NCBI GenBank assembly: GCA_039930045.1
Contig: JBDSQB010000002.1
Coordinates: 512,286-576,285 of the forward strand
Reading direction: 5' to 3'
DNA from: Chthoniobacterales bacterium
GTDB lineage: Bacteria; Verrucomicrobiota; Verrucomicrobiia; Chthoniobacterales; DASVRZ01
Length of the DNA: 64,000 bases
This document shows positions 43,778-52,538 of this stretch, in pieces. The notes under the pieces are model-generated. The model saw only the letters and a list, made by a program, of their open reading frames with translations. It was not told the origin of the DNA and made no database searches. Position 1 is the stretch's first letter. Every line of letters starts with the position of its first letter. A program made the position numbers and the translations under genes.

Positions 43778-44248
43778 ATGCGCCGCCTGCTCCTCAGTTT
43801 CCTGCTCGGGAGTTCCATCGCACTCAGCGCGTGCCACGAGAAAGCGCCCGCAGCGTCCTCCGCCTTTGCGCTGAAGACGTCCCAGCTCACCATCGGAAAG
43901 GAAAAGGTCACCGCTGAGATCGCCGACACCCCGGAAACCATGCAGACCGGCCTCATGTATCGCCGAACGATGCCCGACGATCACGGCATGATCTTCGTTT
44001 TCCCCGAATTACGGCGGGCCAGTTTCTGGATGCACAACACAAACCTCCCGCTCGACATCGCCTATCTCGACCGCACGGGCCGGGTCCGCGAAATTCACGC
44101 CGCCACACCACTCGACGACACGCCGATCCCCAGCGCCACCGCCGACATGGCCTACGCGCTCGAAATGAACCAGGGTTGGTTCCAAAAGCACGGATTGAAG
44201 CCGGGCGTGAGCGTGCAGGGATTGCCTCCGTTTCCAGCGGCGCGCTGA
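43778..44248 (+). CDS. DUF192 lipoprotein
   Basis: A 156-residue exported protein starting two bases after folD. The signal (LLLSFLLGSSIALSAC) ends in a lipobox Cys at about residue 19. The DUF192 domain follows: ETMQTGLMYRRTMPDDHGMI, FWMHNTNLPLDIAYLDRTGR, and GWFQKHGLKPG at the end. DUF192 proteins are small beta-barrel-like folds of unknown function found in bacteria and archaea. One TGGAACTCC site lies in its signal region (43809-43817). Confidence 0.88.
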   Translation: MRRLLLSFLLGSSIALSACHEKAPAASSAFALKTSQLTIGKEKVTAEIADTPETMQTGLMYRRTMPDDHGMIFVFPELRRASFWMHNTNLPLDIAYLDRTGRVREIHAATPLDDTPIPSATADMAYALEMNQGWFQKHGLKPGVSVQGLPPFPAAR

Positions 44249-44320
44249 AATGGGGCGATGATAATCCGCCAGGGCTGACCTGGCTGTGTGGGAAGCCCCG
44301 GTATCGTTCCTCCCGGCTCC

Positions 44321-44572
44321 CGGAAGCGGTCGGGAACCGTCGGTGGAGTTGCTCTGGGCTCTCGGAAGCGGTCGGGAACCTCCGGTGGAGTTGCTCCGGG
44401 CTTTCGGAAGCAGTTGGGAACCTCCGGTAGAGTTGCTCCGGGCTCGTGGAAGCAGTCGGGGACTTCCGGTGGAGTTGCTCTGGGCTTTCGGAAGCAGTCG
44501 GGGACCTTCGGTGGAGTCGCTCCGGGCTTTCGGAGGCAGTCGGGAACCTCCGGCGGCACGGCTCTGGCCGTC
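44321..44572. repeat. Six 42-bp tandem repeats upstream of polX
   Basis: Six units of exactly 42 bases (44321-44572). Each begins with a variant of CGGAAGCAGTCGGGAACCTC and continues with GGTGGAGTTGCTCCGGGCTT; the last unit is degraded. Because 42 is a multiple of three, minus-strand frames stay open (14-residue units such as PPEVPDCFRKPGAT), and the polX frame is open upstream to a GTG inside unit 4, but a TAG in unit 3 closes it. The gap 44249-44625 holds nothing else recognisable. I read it as a non-coding tandem array. Confidence 0.9.
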
Positions 44573-44625
44573 CGATTTGCAAAAAACCAGTCGAGTTACA
44601 TGGGAATCTGCGTCAGTTTCCACTC

Positions 44626-46392
44626 ATGCCAGCCATCACTCGCGACAAGTTGATCGAGACGCTCGAATCCATCGCCCTTCTCCTCGAACTGAAAGGCGAA
44701 AATCCCTTCAAAACTCGCGCTTACACCAACGCGGCCCGCACCATCGAGGTTTTTAGCGGCGATTTTCTGGCCGTGGCCCGCGCGGGCGAGTTGGAGTCGA
44801 TCGACGGCATCGGCAAGGCCATTGCCACCAAACTCACCGAACTCGTCACCACCGGCACGCTGCCCTATTTCGAGAAATTGCGGGCCGAGTTTCCGCCCAC
44901 CATCTTTGAACTCTTCGGCATTCCGGGGCTCGGACCGAAAAAAATCAAAGCCGTCTGGGAGCAGCTCGGCGTGAGCGATTTAATGGCATTGGAGGAGGCG
45001 GCTAAAGATGGTCGCATCGCCGCGCTGCCCGGTTTCGGAGAGAAAACGGCCACGAATCTCATCGCCGCGATTGACCAGCGAAAGAAGCACTCGGGTTATT
45101 TCCTGCTCGGCGACGCTGCGCCCATCGCAGAGACGATTCTGGAGGACCTCAAGGCGCTGCCCGATGTGTCGCAGGCCAGCGTGGCGGGCAGTTACCGGCG
45201 GCGAAAGGAGGTTTTGCACGACCTCGACCTCATCGTTGCGGGCAAAAACCCGGCGGAAGTCATCTGGTATTTTACGCATCATGCCCAGGTGGAAACGATC
45301 ATCGCGCAGGGGCCGACCAAGGCCAGCGTGCGGTTTGCATCCGGGTTGCAGTGCGATCTGCGGGTGGTGACGAACGAGGAATATCCCTTCGCCCTGAACT
45401 ATTTTACCGGGAGCAAGGAGCATAACGTCATTATGCGGAGTCGTGCGCTGGATCGCGGCTGGACGCTGAATGAATACCGTCTCGGCCCGGTCGAAGCGCG
45501 GGCGACGGGGCGCAATGCCGAGGTCGAGACGCCGGAGGACATCCCGAAAATCTACCAGGAGAGCGATCTCTACCGGGCGCTCGGGCTCGATTACGTCGAA
45601 CCCGAACTGCGCGAGGGACGCGGCGAGATCGCAGCGGCGGAGGCGGGGACATTGCCCCGGTTGATCGAGCTGGAAAACCTGCGCGGGACGTTTCACAACC
45701 ACACGACGGCAAGCGACGGACGTTCGAGTTTGAGCGAAATGGCCGACGCCGCGATGGAGATCGGGCTGGAGTATTTGGGCATCGCCGACCACTCGAAAAG
45801 CTCCGTCCAAGCCTACGGTCTCACGGAGGAAAAACTCCTCGCTCAAGTGGAGGAAATCCGGAATTTGAATGCCACTTACAAAGGATTCCAACTCCTCGCC
45901 GGCACCGAGTGCGACATCTTGAAGGACGGCTCGCTGGATTTCTCCGATGAGATTCTCAGCCAGCTCGATTACGTGGTGGCGAGCGTGCATTCGTCGTTTA
46001 CCCAGAGCGAGGCGGACATGACTAAGCGCCTAATTCGCGCCATGGAAAACCCGCACGTAACCATGCTGGGGCACCTGACCGGGCGCGTCCTTTTAAGTCG
46101 GGAGGCCTATGCGGTGGACATCCCTGCGGTGATCGAGGCCGCAGCGGCGACGGGGACGATTATTGAGCTGAATGCGAGCCCGTATCGTCTCGACATGGAC
46201 TGGCGATGGTGGCAACTGGCGCGGGAAAAAGGGGTGCGCTGCGCGATTAATCCCGACGCGCATCATGCGTCGAGTTTGCAGCATCTCTGGTTTGGCGTGG
46301 CGCTGGCCCGCAAAGGCTGGCTGGAAAAAAATGACGTCGTGAACTGCCTGCCGCTGGAGAAGATTCAAATGGAACTCCGGCGCAAACGATAA
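44626..46392 (+). CDS. polX: DNA polymerase X with PHP domain
   Basis: A 588-residue bacterial family-X polymerase for gap filling and repair. Order: N-terminal helix-hairpin-helix 8-kDa region (about 1-90, RAGELESIDGIGKAIATKL), second HhH (GLGPKKIKAVWEQLG), palm with nucleotidyltransferase motif GSYRRRKEVLHDLDLIV, then the PHP domain with metal-binding histidines in FHNHTTASDGRSSLSEMADA, GIADHSKS, and the late VRCAINPDAHH. The PHP domain gives 3'-5' exonuclease or AP-endonuclease activity. ATG 44626 (MPAITRDKLIE) is preferred over an upstream GTG at 44446 inside the repeats. Confidence 0.94.
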   Translation: MPAITRDKLIETLESIALLLELKGENPFKTRAYTNAARTIEVFSGDFLAVARAGELESIDGIGKAIATKLTELVTTGTLPYFEKLRAEFPPTIFELFGIPGLGPKKIKAVWEQLGVSDLMALEEAAKDGRIAALPGFGEKTATNLIAAIDQRKKHSGYFLLGDAAPIAETILEDLKALPDVSQASVAGSYRRRKEVLHDLDLIVAGKNPAEVIWYFTHHAQVETIIAQGPTKASVRFASGLQCDLRVVTNEEYPFALNYFTGSKEHNVIMRSRALDRGWTLNEYRLGPVEARATGRNAEVETPEDIPKIYQESDLYRALGLDYVEPELREGRGEIAAAEAGTLPRLIELENLRGTFHNHTTASDGRSSLSEMADAAMEIGLEYLGIADHSKSSVQAYGLTEEKLLAQVEEIRNLNATYKGFQLLAGTECDILKDGSLDFSDEILSQLDYVVASVHSSFTQSEADMTKRLIRAMENPHVTMLGHLTGRVLLSREAYAVDIPAVIEAAAATGTIIELNASPYRLDMDWRWWQLAREKGVRCAINPDAHHASSLQHLWFGVALARKGWLEKNDVVNCLPLEKIQMELRRKR

Positions 46393-46443
46393 ATTTGCTG
46401 GCATCGCCGTGGAAACTACGCTTTCCTTGCGACCCGCCAAAAA

Positions 46444-47328
46444 ATGTCTGCCTCGCCCAATATTCTCAAGATCGGTCTGCCGTCCGGCTCGCTCCAGGAG
46501 CCGACTTTGGATTTATTCGCGAAAGCCGGGTTCCATATTTCTGTCTTCAAGCGGAATTACAAGCCGAGCATCGACGATCCCGAGATCGAATTGCGACTCC
46601 TTCGCGCGCAGGAAATCAGCCGTTATGTCGAACACGGCTACCTCGATTGCGGTCTGACCGGCCGCGACTGGACCGAGGAAAACGGCTCCGATGTCGAGGT
46701 GATTTGCTCGCTGCCGTATAGCAAGGCGACCGCGCAGCCGACTCGCTGGGTACTGGCCGTGCCGGAGAACTCGCCGTATCAGAGCGTGAAAGATTTGCAG
46801 GGGAAACGCATCGCGACCGAGGCTGTCGGGCTGACGAAAAAATTTCTCCAAGCCCACGGCGTCGAGGCCGAGGTGGAGTTCAGTTGGGGCGCTACCGAGG
46901 TGAAAGTACCCGATCTGGTCGATGCGATCGTGGATATTACCGAGACTGGATCGTCGCTGCGGGCGAACAAATTGCGCATCATCGAGAACCTCACGGAGTC
47001 GTTTCCGCAGATTATTGCAAACCACGGCGCAATGGAAGTCGCCTGGAAGCGCGGCAAGCTGGAGCGGATCGTTTTGCTGCTGCAAGGAGCGCTCAACGCC
47101 CGCGACAAGGTGGGCTTGAAAATGAACATCGCGGAAAACCAGTTGAAAAACCTGCTTTCTGCCCTACCATCCCTTCGCAATCCGACGGTCTCGCATCTAG
47201 CGCAGTCCGACTGGGTCGCGGTGGAAACCGTGATCGACGAAAAAGTCGTCCGCGAGATTATTCCCCAGCTCAAAGCCTTGGGCGCGGAGGGAATCATCGA
47301 ATATCCTCTCAACAAATTAGTGTATTAA
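46444..47328 (+). CDS. hisG: ATP phosphoribosyltransferase HisG (long form)
   Basis: First enzyme of histidine biosynthesis, joining ATP and PRPP, usually feedback-inhibited by histidine. The 294 residues match the long form: catalytic domains 1 and 2 ([56 protein letters not shown]) and a C-terminal ACT-like regulatory domain from about 215 ([20 protein letters not shown]). It has no adjacent his genes. It lies 51 bases after polX. The small bS22-like gene follows. Confidence 0.95.
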   Translation: MSASPNILKIGLPSGSLQEPTLDLFAKAGFHISVFKRNYKPSIDDPEIELRLLRAQEISRYVEHGYLDCGLTGRDWTEENGSDVEVICSLPYSKATAQPTRWVLAVPENSPYQSVKDLQGKRIATEAVGLTKKFLQAHGVEAEVEFSWGATEVKVPDLVDAIVDITETGSSLRANKLRIIENLTESFPQIIANHGAMEVAWKRGKLERIVLLLQGALNARDKVGLKMNIAENQLKNLLSALPSLRNPTVSHLAQSDWVAVETVIDEKVVREIIPQLKALGAEGIIEYPLNKLVY

Positions 47329-47349
47329 CAGACCGTAAATAGAACTCCC

Positions 47350-47454
47350 ATGGGATCCCTGAAAAAAAGAAGAAAATCGAAAATCGCCAAACACAAGCGC
47401 CGCAAGCGGATGAAAGAAAACCGCCACAAGAAACGCCTGCGTTACAAATCGTAA
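47350..47454 (+). CDS. AURKAIP1/COX24 domain small ribosomal protein (bS22-like)
   Basis: A 34-residue, extremely basic protein (MGSLKKRRKSKIAKHKRRKR, then MKENRHKKRLRYKS) with 19 Lys/Arg residues. It matches the AURKAIP1/COX24 family, related to mitochondrial mS38 and mycobacterial bS22, which lies at the small-subunit interface. It starts 21 bases after hisG and is too short for normal gene finders. The bases downstream carry an imperfect repetition of its 3' end (GTTACAAATCG, then CTACAAGTCG), with nothing else recognised. Confidence 0.85.
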   Translation: MGSLKKRRKSKIAKHKRRKRMKENRHKKRLRYKS

Positions 47455-47496
47455 CAACGCGTTTGCGCTACAAGTCGTAGTCGTTACGTTGGCCGC

Positions 47497-49317
47497 ATGA
47501 TCCGGCTGATTCGGAGAAAAAACTCCCCCGCAATCAGTCCCGCAGTGCGCTTCCACAAACGCTCATCTCGCTCGAAAATTTTAGCCGCTGGACTCGCGTT
47601 CAGCGGCTTTTCGGCCTTCTGCGGCCAGGCGCTGGCCATTCCGGCCAAGCCCGTTCCGCCAGCGGTCAAGGCGACGGGTGACGCGCGACTTTCATTTGAA
47701 TACGAACTGGCCCGGCCAGACCTGAAGCTCTCGGAAAAAGGCAGCCGCAAGGCCGATGCGCTCGCCAATTTCGTCCAGGGCCTGATTCACGAGGAGGACG
47801 GCAATAGTGAAAAGGCGCTCACCGCCTATGAGCGCGTGCTGGCGCTCGATCCGACCGGAGTCGATGCGAAACTCTCGGTGCGCCTCGCCAGCGAATACAT
47901 CCGGCGCGGCGATGTGCCCCAAGGTTTGACGCTGCTGAAGAACGCGATTGCCGCCCAGCCGCAGGAGCCGCTGCCGTATGTGACGCTGGCGTATCTTTAT
48001 TTCAAGGAGCTAAACAAACCCGATCTGGCCCTGAAATACGCCCACGACGCCGTGACCGCTGCGCCATACGACTTGCGGACGCATCAGGCGCTTTTTGTGG
48101 TGCTGGACGCGGCTGGCGACGATGAAAAAACCGAGAAAGCGCTCGATCAGGCGGCGAACATCGAGAGCCAGGACGCCGATTTCTGGTTTGGCATCGGCGA
48201 CCTTTACCTGCGGCTTTATGGCAAAGAACGCGCGGAGGATCAGATCGATCTGCTCAAGCTGCAAAAAGTCACCGCGCTCTACGAGAAAGCCCTCGCGCTT
48301 TCGCCCGACGATCCTTCGGTGCAGGCGCGGGTGGCGGATTATTACGGGCGCATCGGCGACACGAAAAAAGCCATTCCGCTCTATCTCCGAACGGTGGAGG
48401 AAAACAGCGGCGCTTCCGATTCGTTGCAGGCGGACGTTCGCATGAAACTCGCCCGCATGTATCTGAGTCAGGGTAAGCGGCTCGAGGCAATCGACATGCT
48501 GCAGGCGCTGGTGAAACTCAATCCGCTGCTCTCCGAGGCCTACGGCACGCTGGGCGCGATCTATGTGGACGCGCAAAATTACGAGCAGGCGCTGGCCAGT
48601 TTCCAGCAGGCGCTCCTCACGGGAAAAACCGAGCCGCGGAATTACATGCGGGTGGCCCAGACCGCGATCCAACTCAAGAAATTTCCCCTCGCCATCGCGA
48701 CTTTGATCGATGCGCGCGCGCGTTTCGGCTCGCCGGAATTCACCACGTTGCTGGCGATTTGCTACAGCGAGAATGGGCAGGGCGAGGAAGCGCTGGCGAA
48801 GTTTGAGGAGGCCATCTCCGAGGCGTCGAATTACGAGGGCGACGCTGCGACGCTGACGCCTGGTTTTTATCTGAGCTACGCCGACGCCGCGCAAAAAGCG
48901 GGGCACATCGAAAAGACGGTGGAACTCATTCGCAAGTCGATCGAACTCGATCCGTCGAAGGCGCACGAGGGGCAAAATTTCCTCGGCTACCTCTGGGTCG
49001 ATCGTGGTGAAAACCTCGAAGCCGCTGGCCAGCTCATTCGCCAGGCATTGCTGGCGCAGCCGAACAACGGCGCTTATCTCGACAGCCTCGGCTGGTATTA
49101 TTACAAGACGAACCGCTTCGATCTAGCGCTCAAGCAACTCCTCAAGGCTGCCGAAAATCTGGAGAAAGACGATCCCGTGGTCTTCGAGCACATCGGCGAC
49201 ACTTACCTGAAACTCGGCAACAAAGACCAGGCGGTCGAGTATTGGCAGAAAGCGCTCAAACTCGACGAGGGCAACAAAATTCTCCCCGCCAAGATCGAGG
49301 CGAACCGGAAAAAATAG
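47497..49317 (+). CDS. Exported TPR-repeat protein
   Basis: A 606-residue protein with a basic N-terminus and one hydrophobic segment (about 28-48, SKILAAGLAFSGFSAFCGQ), either a signal peptide or an anchor. From residue about 85 to 590 it consists of tetratricopeptide repeats, for example EDGNSEKALTAYERVLALDP, GDVPQGLTLLKNAIAAQPQE, RLEAIDMLQALVKLNPLLSE and NKDQAVEYWQKALKLDEGNK. These form a superhelical scaffold, here likely periplasmic. Proteins of this type serve in envelope assembly or polysaccharide export. No partner can be named. It is convergent with glgA, 8 bases apart. Confidence 0.85.
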   Translation: MIRLIRRKNSPAISPAVRFHKRSSRSKILAAGLAFSGFSAFCGQALAIPAKPVPPAVKATGDARLSFEYELARPDLKLSEKGSRKADALANFVQGLIHEEDGNSEKALTAYERVLALDPTGVDAKLSVRLASEYIRRGDVPQGLTLLKNAIAAQPQEPLPYVTLAYLYFKELNKPDLALKYAHDAVTAAPYDLRTHQALFVVLDAAGDDEKTEKALDQAANIESQDADFWFGIGDLYLRLYGKERAEDQIDLLKLQKVTALYEKALALSPDDPSVQARVADYYGRIGDTKKAIPLYLRTVEENSGASDSLQADVRMKLARMYLSQGKRLEAIDMLQALVKLNPLLSEAYGTLGAIYVDAQNYEQALASFQQALLTGKTEPRNYMRVAQTAIQLKKFPLAIATLIDARARFGSPEFTTLLAICYSENGQGEEALAKFEEAISEASNYEGDAATLTPGFYLSYADAAQKAGHIEKTVELIRKSIELDPSKAHEGQNFLGYLWVDRGENLEAAGQLIRQALLAQPNNGAYLDSLGWYYYKTNRFDLALKQLLKAAENLEKDDPVVFEHIGDTYLKLGNKDQAVEYWQKALKLDEGNKILPAKIEANRKK

Positions 49318-49325
49318 GCAGCCCG

Positions 49326-50762
49326 CTAGCTGGCGGCGGAGAGTTTCTCGTAGAGCGCCGAGTATTCCGCAGCGGTTAATTTCCAGGAGAAATCCTGCTG
49401 CATCGCACGCTGCATGAGTTCGGCCCAAATCGTCTGATCGAGGAACTCGAAACGCGCGCGCTTGATCGCGTCCCAGAGCGCCTCGGCTTGATATTCCTGG
49501 AAGAGAAAACCCCAGCCGTCGTCCGTGACGGGATCGTAGTCGCGCACGATCTGGGTGAGACCGCCAACGGCGTGCGCCACAGGCAGCGTGCCGTATTTCA
49601 GACTGTAAATCGCGGTCAATCCGCACGGCTCGAAGCGCGATGGAATCAACGTGATGTCCGATCCGGCCTCGATCAGGTGAGAGAGCTTGAAGTCGAATTC
49701 CTGCCGGAAAGCGAGGCGGCCGCGATGTTTCAGCATGTGATAACGCAACTCCGCCTCGTACGCGAGATCGCCCTCACCGAGGATGACCAGACGCACATCG
49801 TCTGAGAGCAATCGATCCAAAACAGGCAGCAAAATATCGAAGCCTTTCTGCTCGGCCAGCCGCGTGATCATGCCGATGACCGGCCCGCGCGGGTTGGGGT
49901 CGAGTCCCATTTCACTCAGGAGCGCGTCGCGGCAGACGCGTTTGCCAGCGAGGGCTTCGGGCGAGAACGTCTGTGGCAGAAGTTTGTCGGTTGCGGGGTT
50001 CCAGATCGCGTAATCGGCGCCATTGAGGATGCCGGTAAATTTCCCAATTTGCTCGCGAATGACAGCATCCAGCCCGCAGCCACTGGCCGGTGTCTGGATT
50101 TCGTGAAGATAGGTTTCACTCACCGTCGTCACAGCGTCCGCGAAAAGTATGCCCGCCTTCAGCAGGTTCAAACTCCCGAAAAACTCCACGCCTTTCGCTC
50201 CAAAATAATCGCCCGGCAGATTCGTAAATCGGAAATCATACGGCCAGAAACTGCCCTGATACGCCAGATTATGAATCGTCAGAACGGTGCGAAACGGCAG
50301 CGCCCATTCCCGCACCAGCACTGGGATCAGCGCCGTCTGCCAGTCGTGAACATGGATCACATCGGGCGCGGGCTGCATCCGGCGGGCGAGTTCGAGCACG
50401 GCCTTGCTGAAGAAAATGAAGCGCTCCGCATTGTCGCCATAATCGCGGCCCTCAGTGCCGTAAATGCCCGAGCGATCAAAGTATTCATCGCGCCGCACGA
50501 GAAAGACTTGTGTGCCATTCGCCGCGACGGTTTGCACCACGCCGGCTTCCACGGTTTTCTCGCCGACCTGCACGCTGAAATGGACGCCTGTTTCCTTCAA
50601 TCGAAGCTGCGGATTTTCGCGAATATTGCGGTAGAGCGGCAGCACGACGCTGACTTCGTGACCCGCCAGGCGCAGCGCGGTCGGCAGCGAGTCGAGCACA
50701 TCGCCGAGGCCGCCCGTGCGGGCTAGCGACGACATTTCACTGGAGGCCATGAGGATTTTCAT
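49326..50762 (-). CDS. glgA: Glycogen synthase GlgA
   Basis: GT5 enzyme using ADP-glucose to extend alpha-1,4-glucan. The 478 residues open with the usual MKILMASSEMSSLARTGGLGDVLD, with the ADP-binding Lys replaced by Arg in SLARTGGLGDV (normally KTGGLGDV). Further segments: DVIHVHDWQTALIPV, TIHNLAYQGSF, ITRLAEQKGFDILLPVLDRL, and the C-terminal PSRFEPCGLTAIYSLKYGTL. The Lys-to-Arg change at the nucleotide site is conservative but noteworthy. No other glg gene is near. It is divergent from a TPR gene with 116 bases between. Confidence 0.94.
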   Translation of the reverse strand: MKILMASSEMSSLARTGGLGDVLDSLPTALRLAGHEVSVVLPLYRNIRENPQLRLKETGVHFSVQVGEKTVEAGVVQTVAANGTQVFLVRRDEYFDRSGIYGTEGRDYGDNAERFIFFSKAVLELARRMQPAPDVIHVHDWQTALIPVLVREWALPFRTVLTIHNLAYQGSFWPYDFRFTNLPGDYFGAKGVEFFGSLNLLKAGILFADAVTTVSETYLHEIQTPASGCGLDAVIREQIGKFTGILNGADYAIWNPATDKLLPQTFSPEALAGKRVCRDALLSEMGLDPNPRGPVIGMITRLAEQKGFDILLPVLDRLLSDDVRLVILGEGDLAYEAELRYHMLKHRGRLAFRQEFDFKLSHLIEAGSDITLIPSRFEPCGLTAIYSLKYGTLPVAHAVGGLTQIVRDYDPVTDDGWGFLFQEYQAEALWDAIKRARFEFLDQTIWAELMQRAMQQDFSWKLTAAEYSALYEKLSAAS

Positions 50763-50878
50763 CGTTTTTCGATACTGTGGGGAAACGGCAAACGTCTCAA
50801 GCAGGAACGCAACTGAACGGCCCGCAGGCTCCGTGAAATTTCCTTGCCGCGCGCGACACGTTTCTGCAACATCCTTTC

Positions 50879-51484
50879 ATGCGCCTCCTCCCGCGCCTCG
50901 TTGCTCTCATTGGACTGGTGTGTCTGTGTGTCTTTCTTTTCCGCCTCGGCAAACAAATTGAAGCTCAGGAAACTGCCGATCACAGCAAGCTGTTTCTGGT
51001 CTTTGGCGGCGCGCTGCTCTCAGCCGTCGCGGCGGGAATCATCGTCGCGGTCACTTTTTTGCCGTTCATCGGAGAGAAGCTTGGCAACATGATTTACGGC
51101 GGCTCCGAGGACACGGTGCACGACCCGTTTTTCATGGCCCGAGAATGCATCGAGGAAGGCAATTTTCTGGAGGCGATCAGCTACTACCGACAGGCGCTGG
51201 CGGCCGATCCCGACGACACCGCCGCCATCGATGGCATCGCCAATGTGCAGATGAAACATCTCGGTGACCCGGCAGCCGCGGCGGAGTTGCTCATCAAGGA
51301 ATTGGAGAAACACTGGCCCATCGATGAACAGGCGTTTCTCCGCTGCAAACTGGCCGAAATCTACGGTCGCAGCGGCGCGATGGATCAGGCCCGCCAGCTT
51401 CTGCTCGAAAACATGGAAGCCTGGCCCGGCACGGCGCAGGCCCGCAACGCCGAGCATCTCCTGCACGAGTTGGAAACTACTTAA
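50879..51484 (+). CDS. Membrane-anchored TPR protein
   Basis: A 201-residue protein with two hydrophobic segments at about residues 5-22 and 41-66, then a soluble domain (about 85-201) with TPR-like helices: CIEEGNFLEAISYYRQALAA, PDDTAAIDGIANVQ, LAEIYGRSGAMDQARQLLLE. The TPR part probably faces the cytosol. Function unknown. Its 3' end overlaps that of the convergent hpnI-like gene by 8 bases (51477-51484). Confidence 0.75.
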   Translation: MRLLPRLVALIGLVCLCVFLFRLGKQIEAQETADHSKLFLVFGGALLSAVAAGIIVAVTFLPFIGEKLGNMIYGGSEDTVHDPFFMARECIEEGNFLEAISYYRQALAADPDDTAAIDGIANVQMKHLGDPAAAAELLIKELEKHWPIDEQAFLRCKLAEIYGRSGAMDQARQLLLENMEAWPGTAQARNAEHLLHELETT

Positions 51485-52538
51485 AACGCCGACCCGCCCA
51501 ATGCACGGGCAGCGGCAGCCAGGCGGCGATCCAGAAGACCGTTTCTAACAAACTCGAAATTGGAATCAGCAGCCATCGTCCGTAGGAAATAGGCCAGCCC
51601 AATGCGCGGGCGCGTTGTTGGCAAACAATGATTCGGGAAAGTGAGGCGAGTAGGAATCCTATCCAGCCGAACGGATGGAAAACGGCCAGAAACAAGCTCC
51701 AGGTGACGGAATGCAGCACGATGGACCCGGCGAATCCAGCCGGCTGGCAGCGGCGATACGTGGCGCTGATCCGATGCAACTGGCCTAGGCTGGAGACGAG
51801 TGAAGCTGGGTCGTTGTCGAGCGTGACGACGGCCCGCGACAAGCGCACTGGAACTCCCATGGCGGCGAGCCGATGGCCGAGTTGAAAGTCTTCGGCGAGT
51901 TCGTAGGCGAGTGATTCCCAGCCGCCGAGTTTTTCGATTTGCGAGCGAGTCACAGCCAGCGCGGCCCCGAGCGTATTGGCGATTTTTCCAAAACGCTGGA
52001 GAACGGCCAGCCCCGGCAGCAACGTGTGGAGCACTGGCGCCGTGCTCAACGTCAGTTTCCGAAAACGATACGGCGCGCTCAGCACCGGAAACTGAAGCGA
52101 GTTCCATTCAAATCGGAACTGCGGGAGGAACGTCGCCGCGTCCAAAAATTCACTGTCGAGGACGATCCAATGATCGCAGCGGGCGAGGGGAGCGAGCTGG
52201 AGGAGCTTGTTGATCTTCGGATTCAGGGCGGCGTCGCTGCGGCAGGAAATGATTTGCACGTCGAGCAGCGGAAAGTCGGCAAGCGCGGCGCGGGCTTCGT
52301 TTTTCGTGAGAATGTCGTCTTCGTAAACGGCGATGAGAATCTGGTCATCCGGCTGCACGGCTTGCAAAAAAGAGCGGAGTTTCATTCCAATCTCCGGCAC
52401 GCCCCGTTTCAGCGGACGGAAAATGGTCACCGGCACCGACGGCGCGCCTCCTTTCAGCGGAACGAGCCAGCGTTTCAGCCACATCAAGGTCATCCAGTCG
52501 TATCCAACTCCGATGAGGACGAGCCAAACCCAGTTCAT
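51477..52538 (-). CDS. hpnI: Hopanoid/ceramide-type glycosyltransferase (HpnI-like)
   Basis: A 353-residue membrane glycosyltransferase (GT21-type). One N-terminal membrane helix (WVWLVLIGVGYDWMTLMWL), a GT-A catalytic domain with the acid pairs in VYEDD and VLDSE, and the ED of LAEDFQLGHRLAAMG. The usual QxxRW motif appears as QLHRI (Trp replaced by Ile). Two or three membrane helices follow at the C-terminus. HpnI adds N-acetylglucosamine to bacteriohopanetetrol. The assignment rests on its neighbours hpnA (four-base overlap at its start) and hpnK as well as on sequence; a ceramide glucosyltransferase is the alternative. Confidence 0.75.
   Translation of the reverse strand: MNWVWLVLIGVGYDWMTLMWLKRWLVPLKGGAPSVPVTIFRPLKRGVPEIGMKLRSFLQAVQPDDQILIAVYEDDILTKNEARAALADFPLLDVQIISCRSDAALNPKINKLLQLAPLARCDHWIVLDSEFLDAATFLPQFRFEWNSLQFPVLSAPYRFRKLTLSTAPVLHTLLPGLAVLQRFGKIANTLGAALAVTRSQIEKLGGWESLAYELAEDFQLGHRLAAMGVPVRLSRAVVTLDNDPASLVSSLGQLHRISATYRRCQPAGFAGSIVLHSVTWSLFLAVFHPFGWIGFLLASLSRIIVCQQRARALGWPISYGRWLLIPISSLLETVFWIAAWLPLPVHWAGRRFK

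Noticed and set aside
44446-44625. N-terminal extension of PolX into the 42-bp repeats
   Set aside because: The extension has no family similarity, and ATG 44626 gives the standard PolX beginning.
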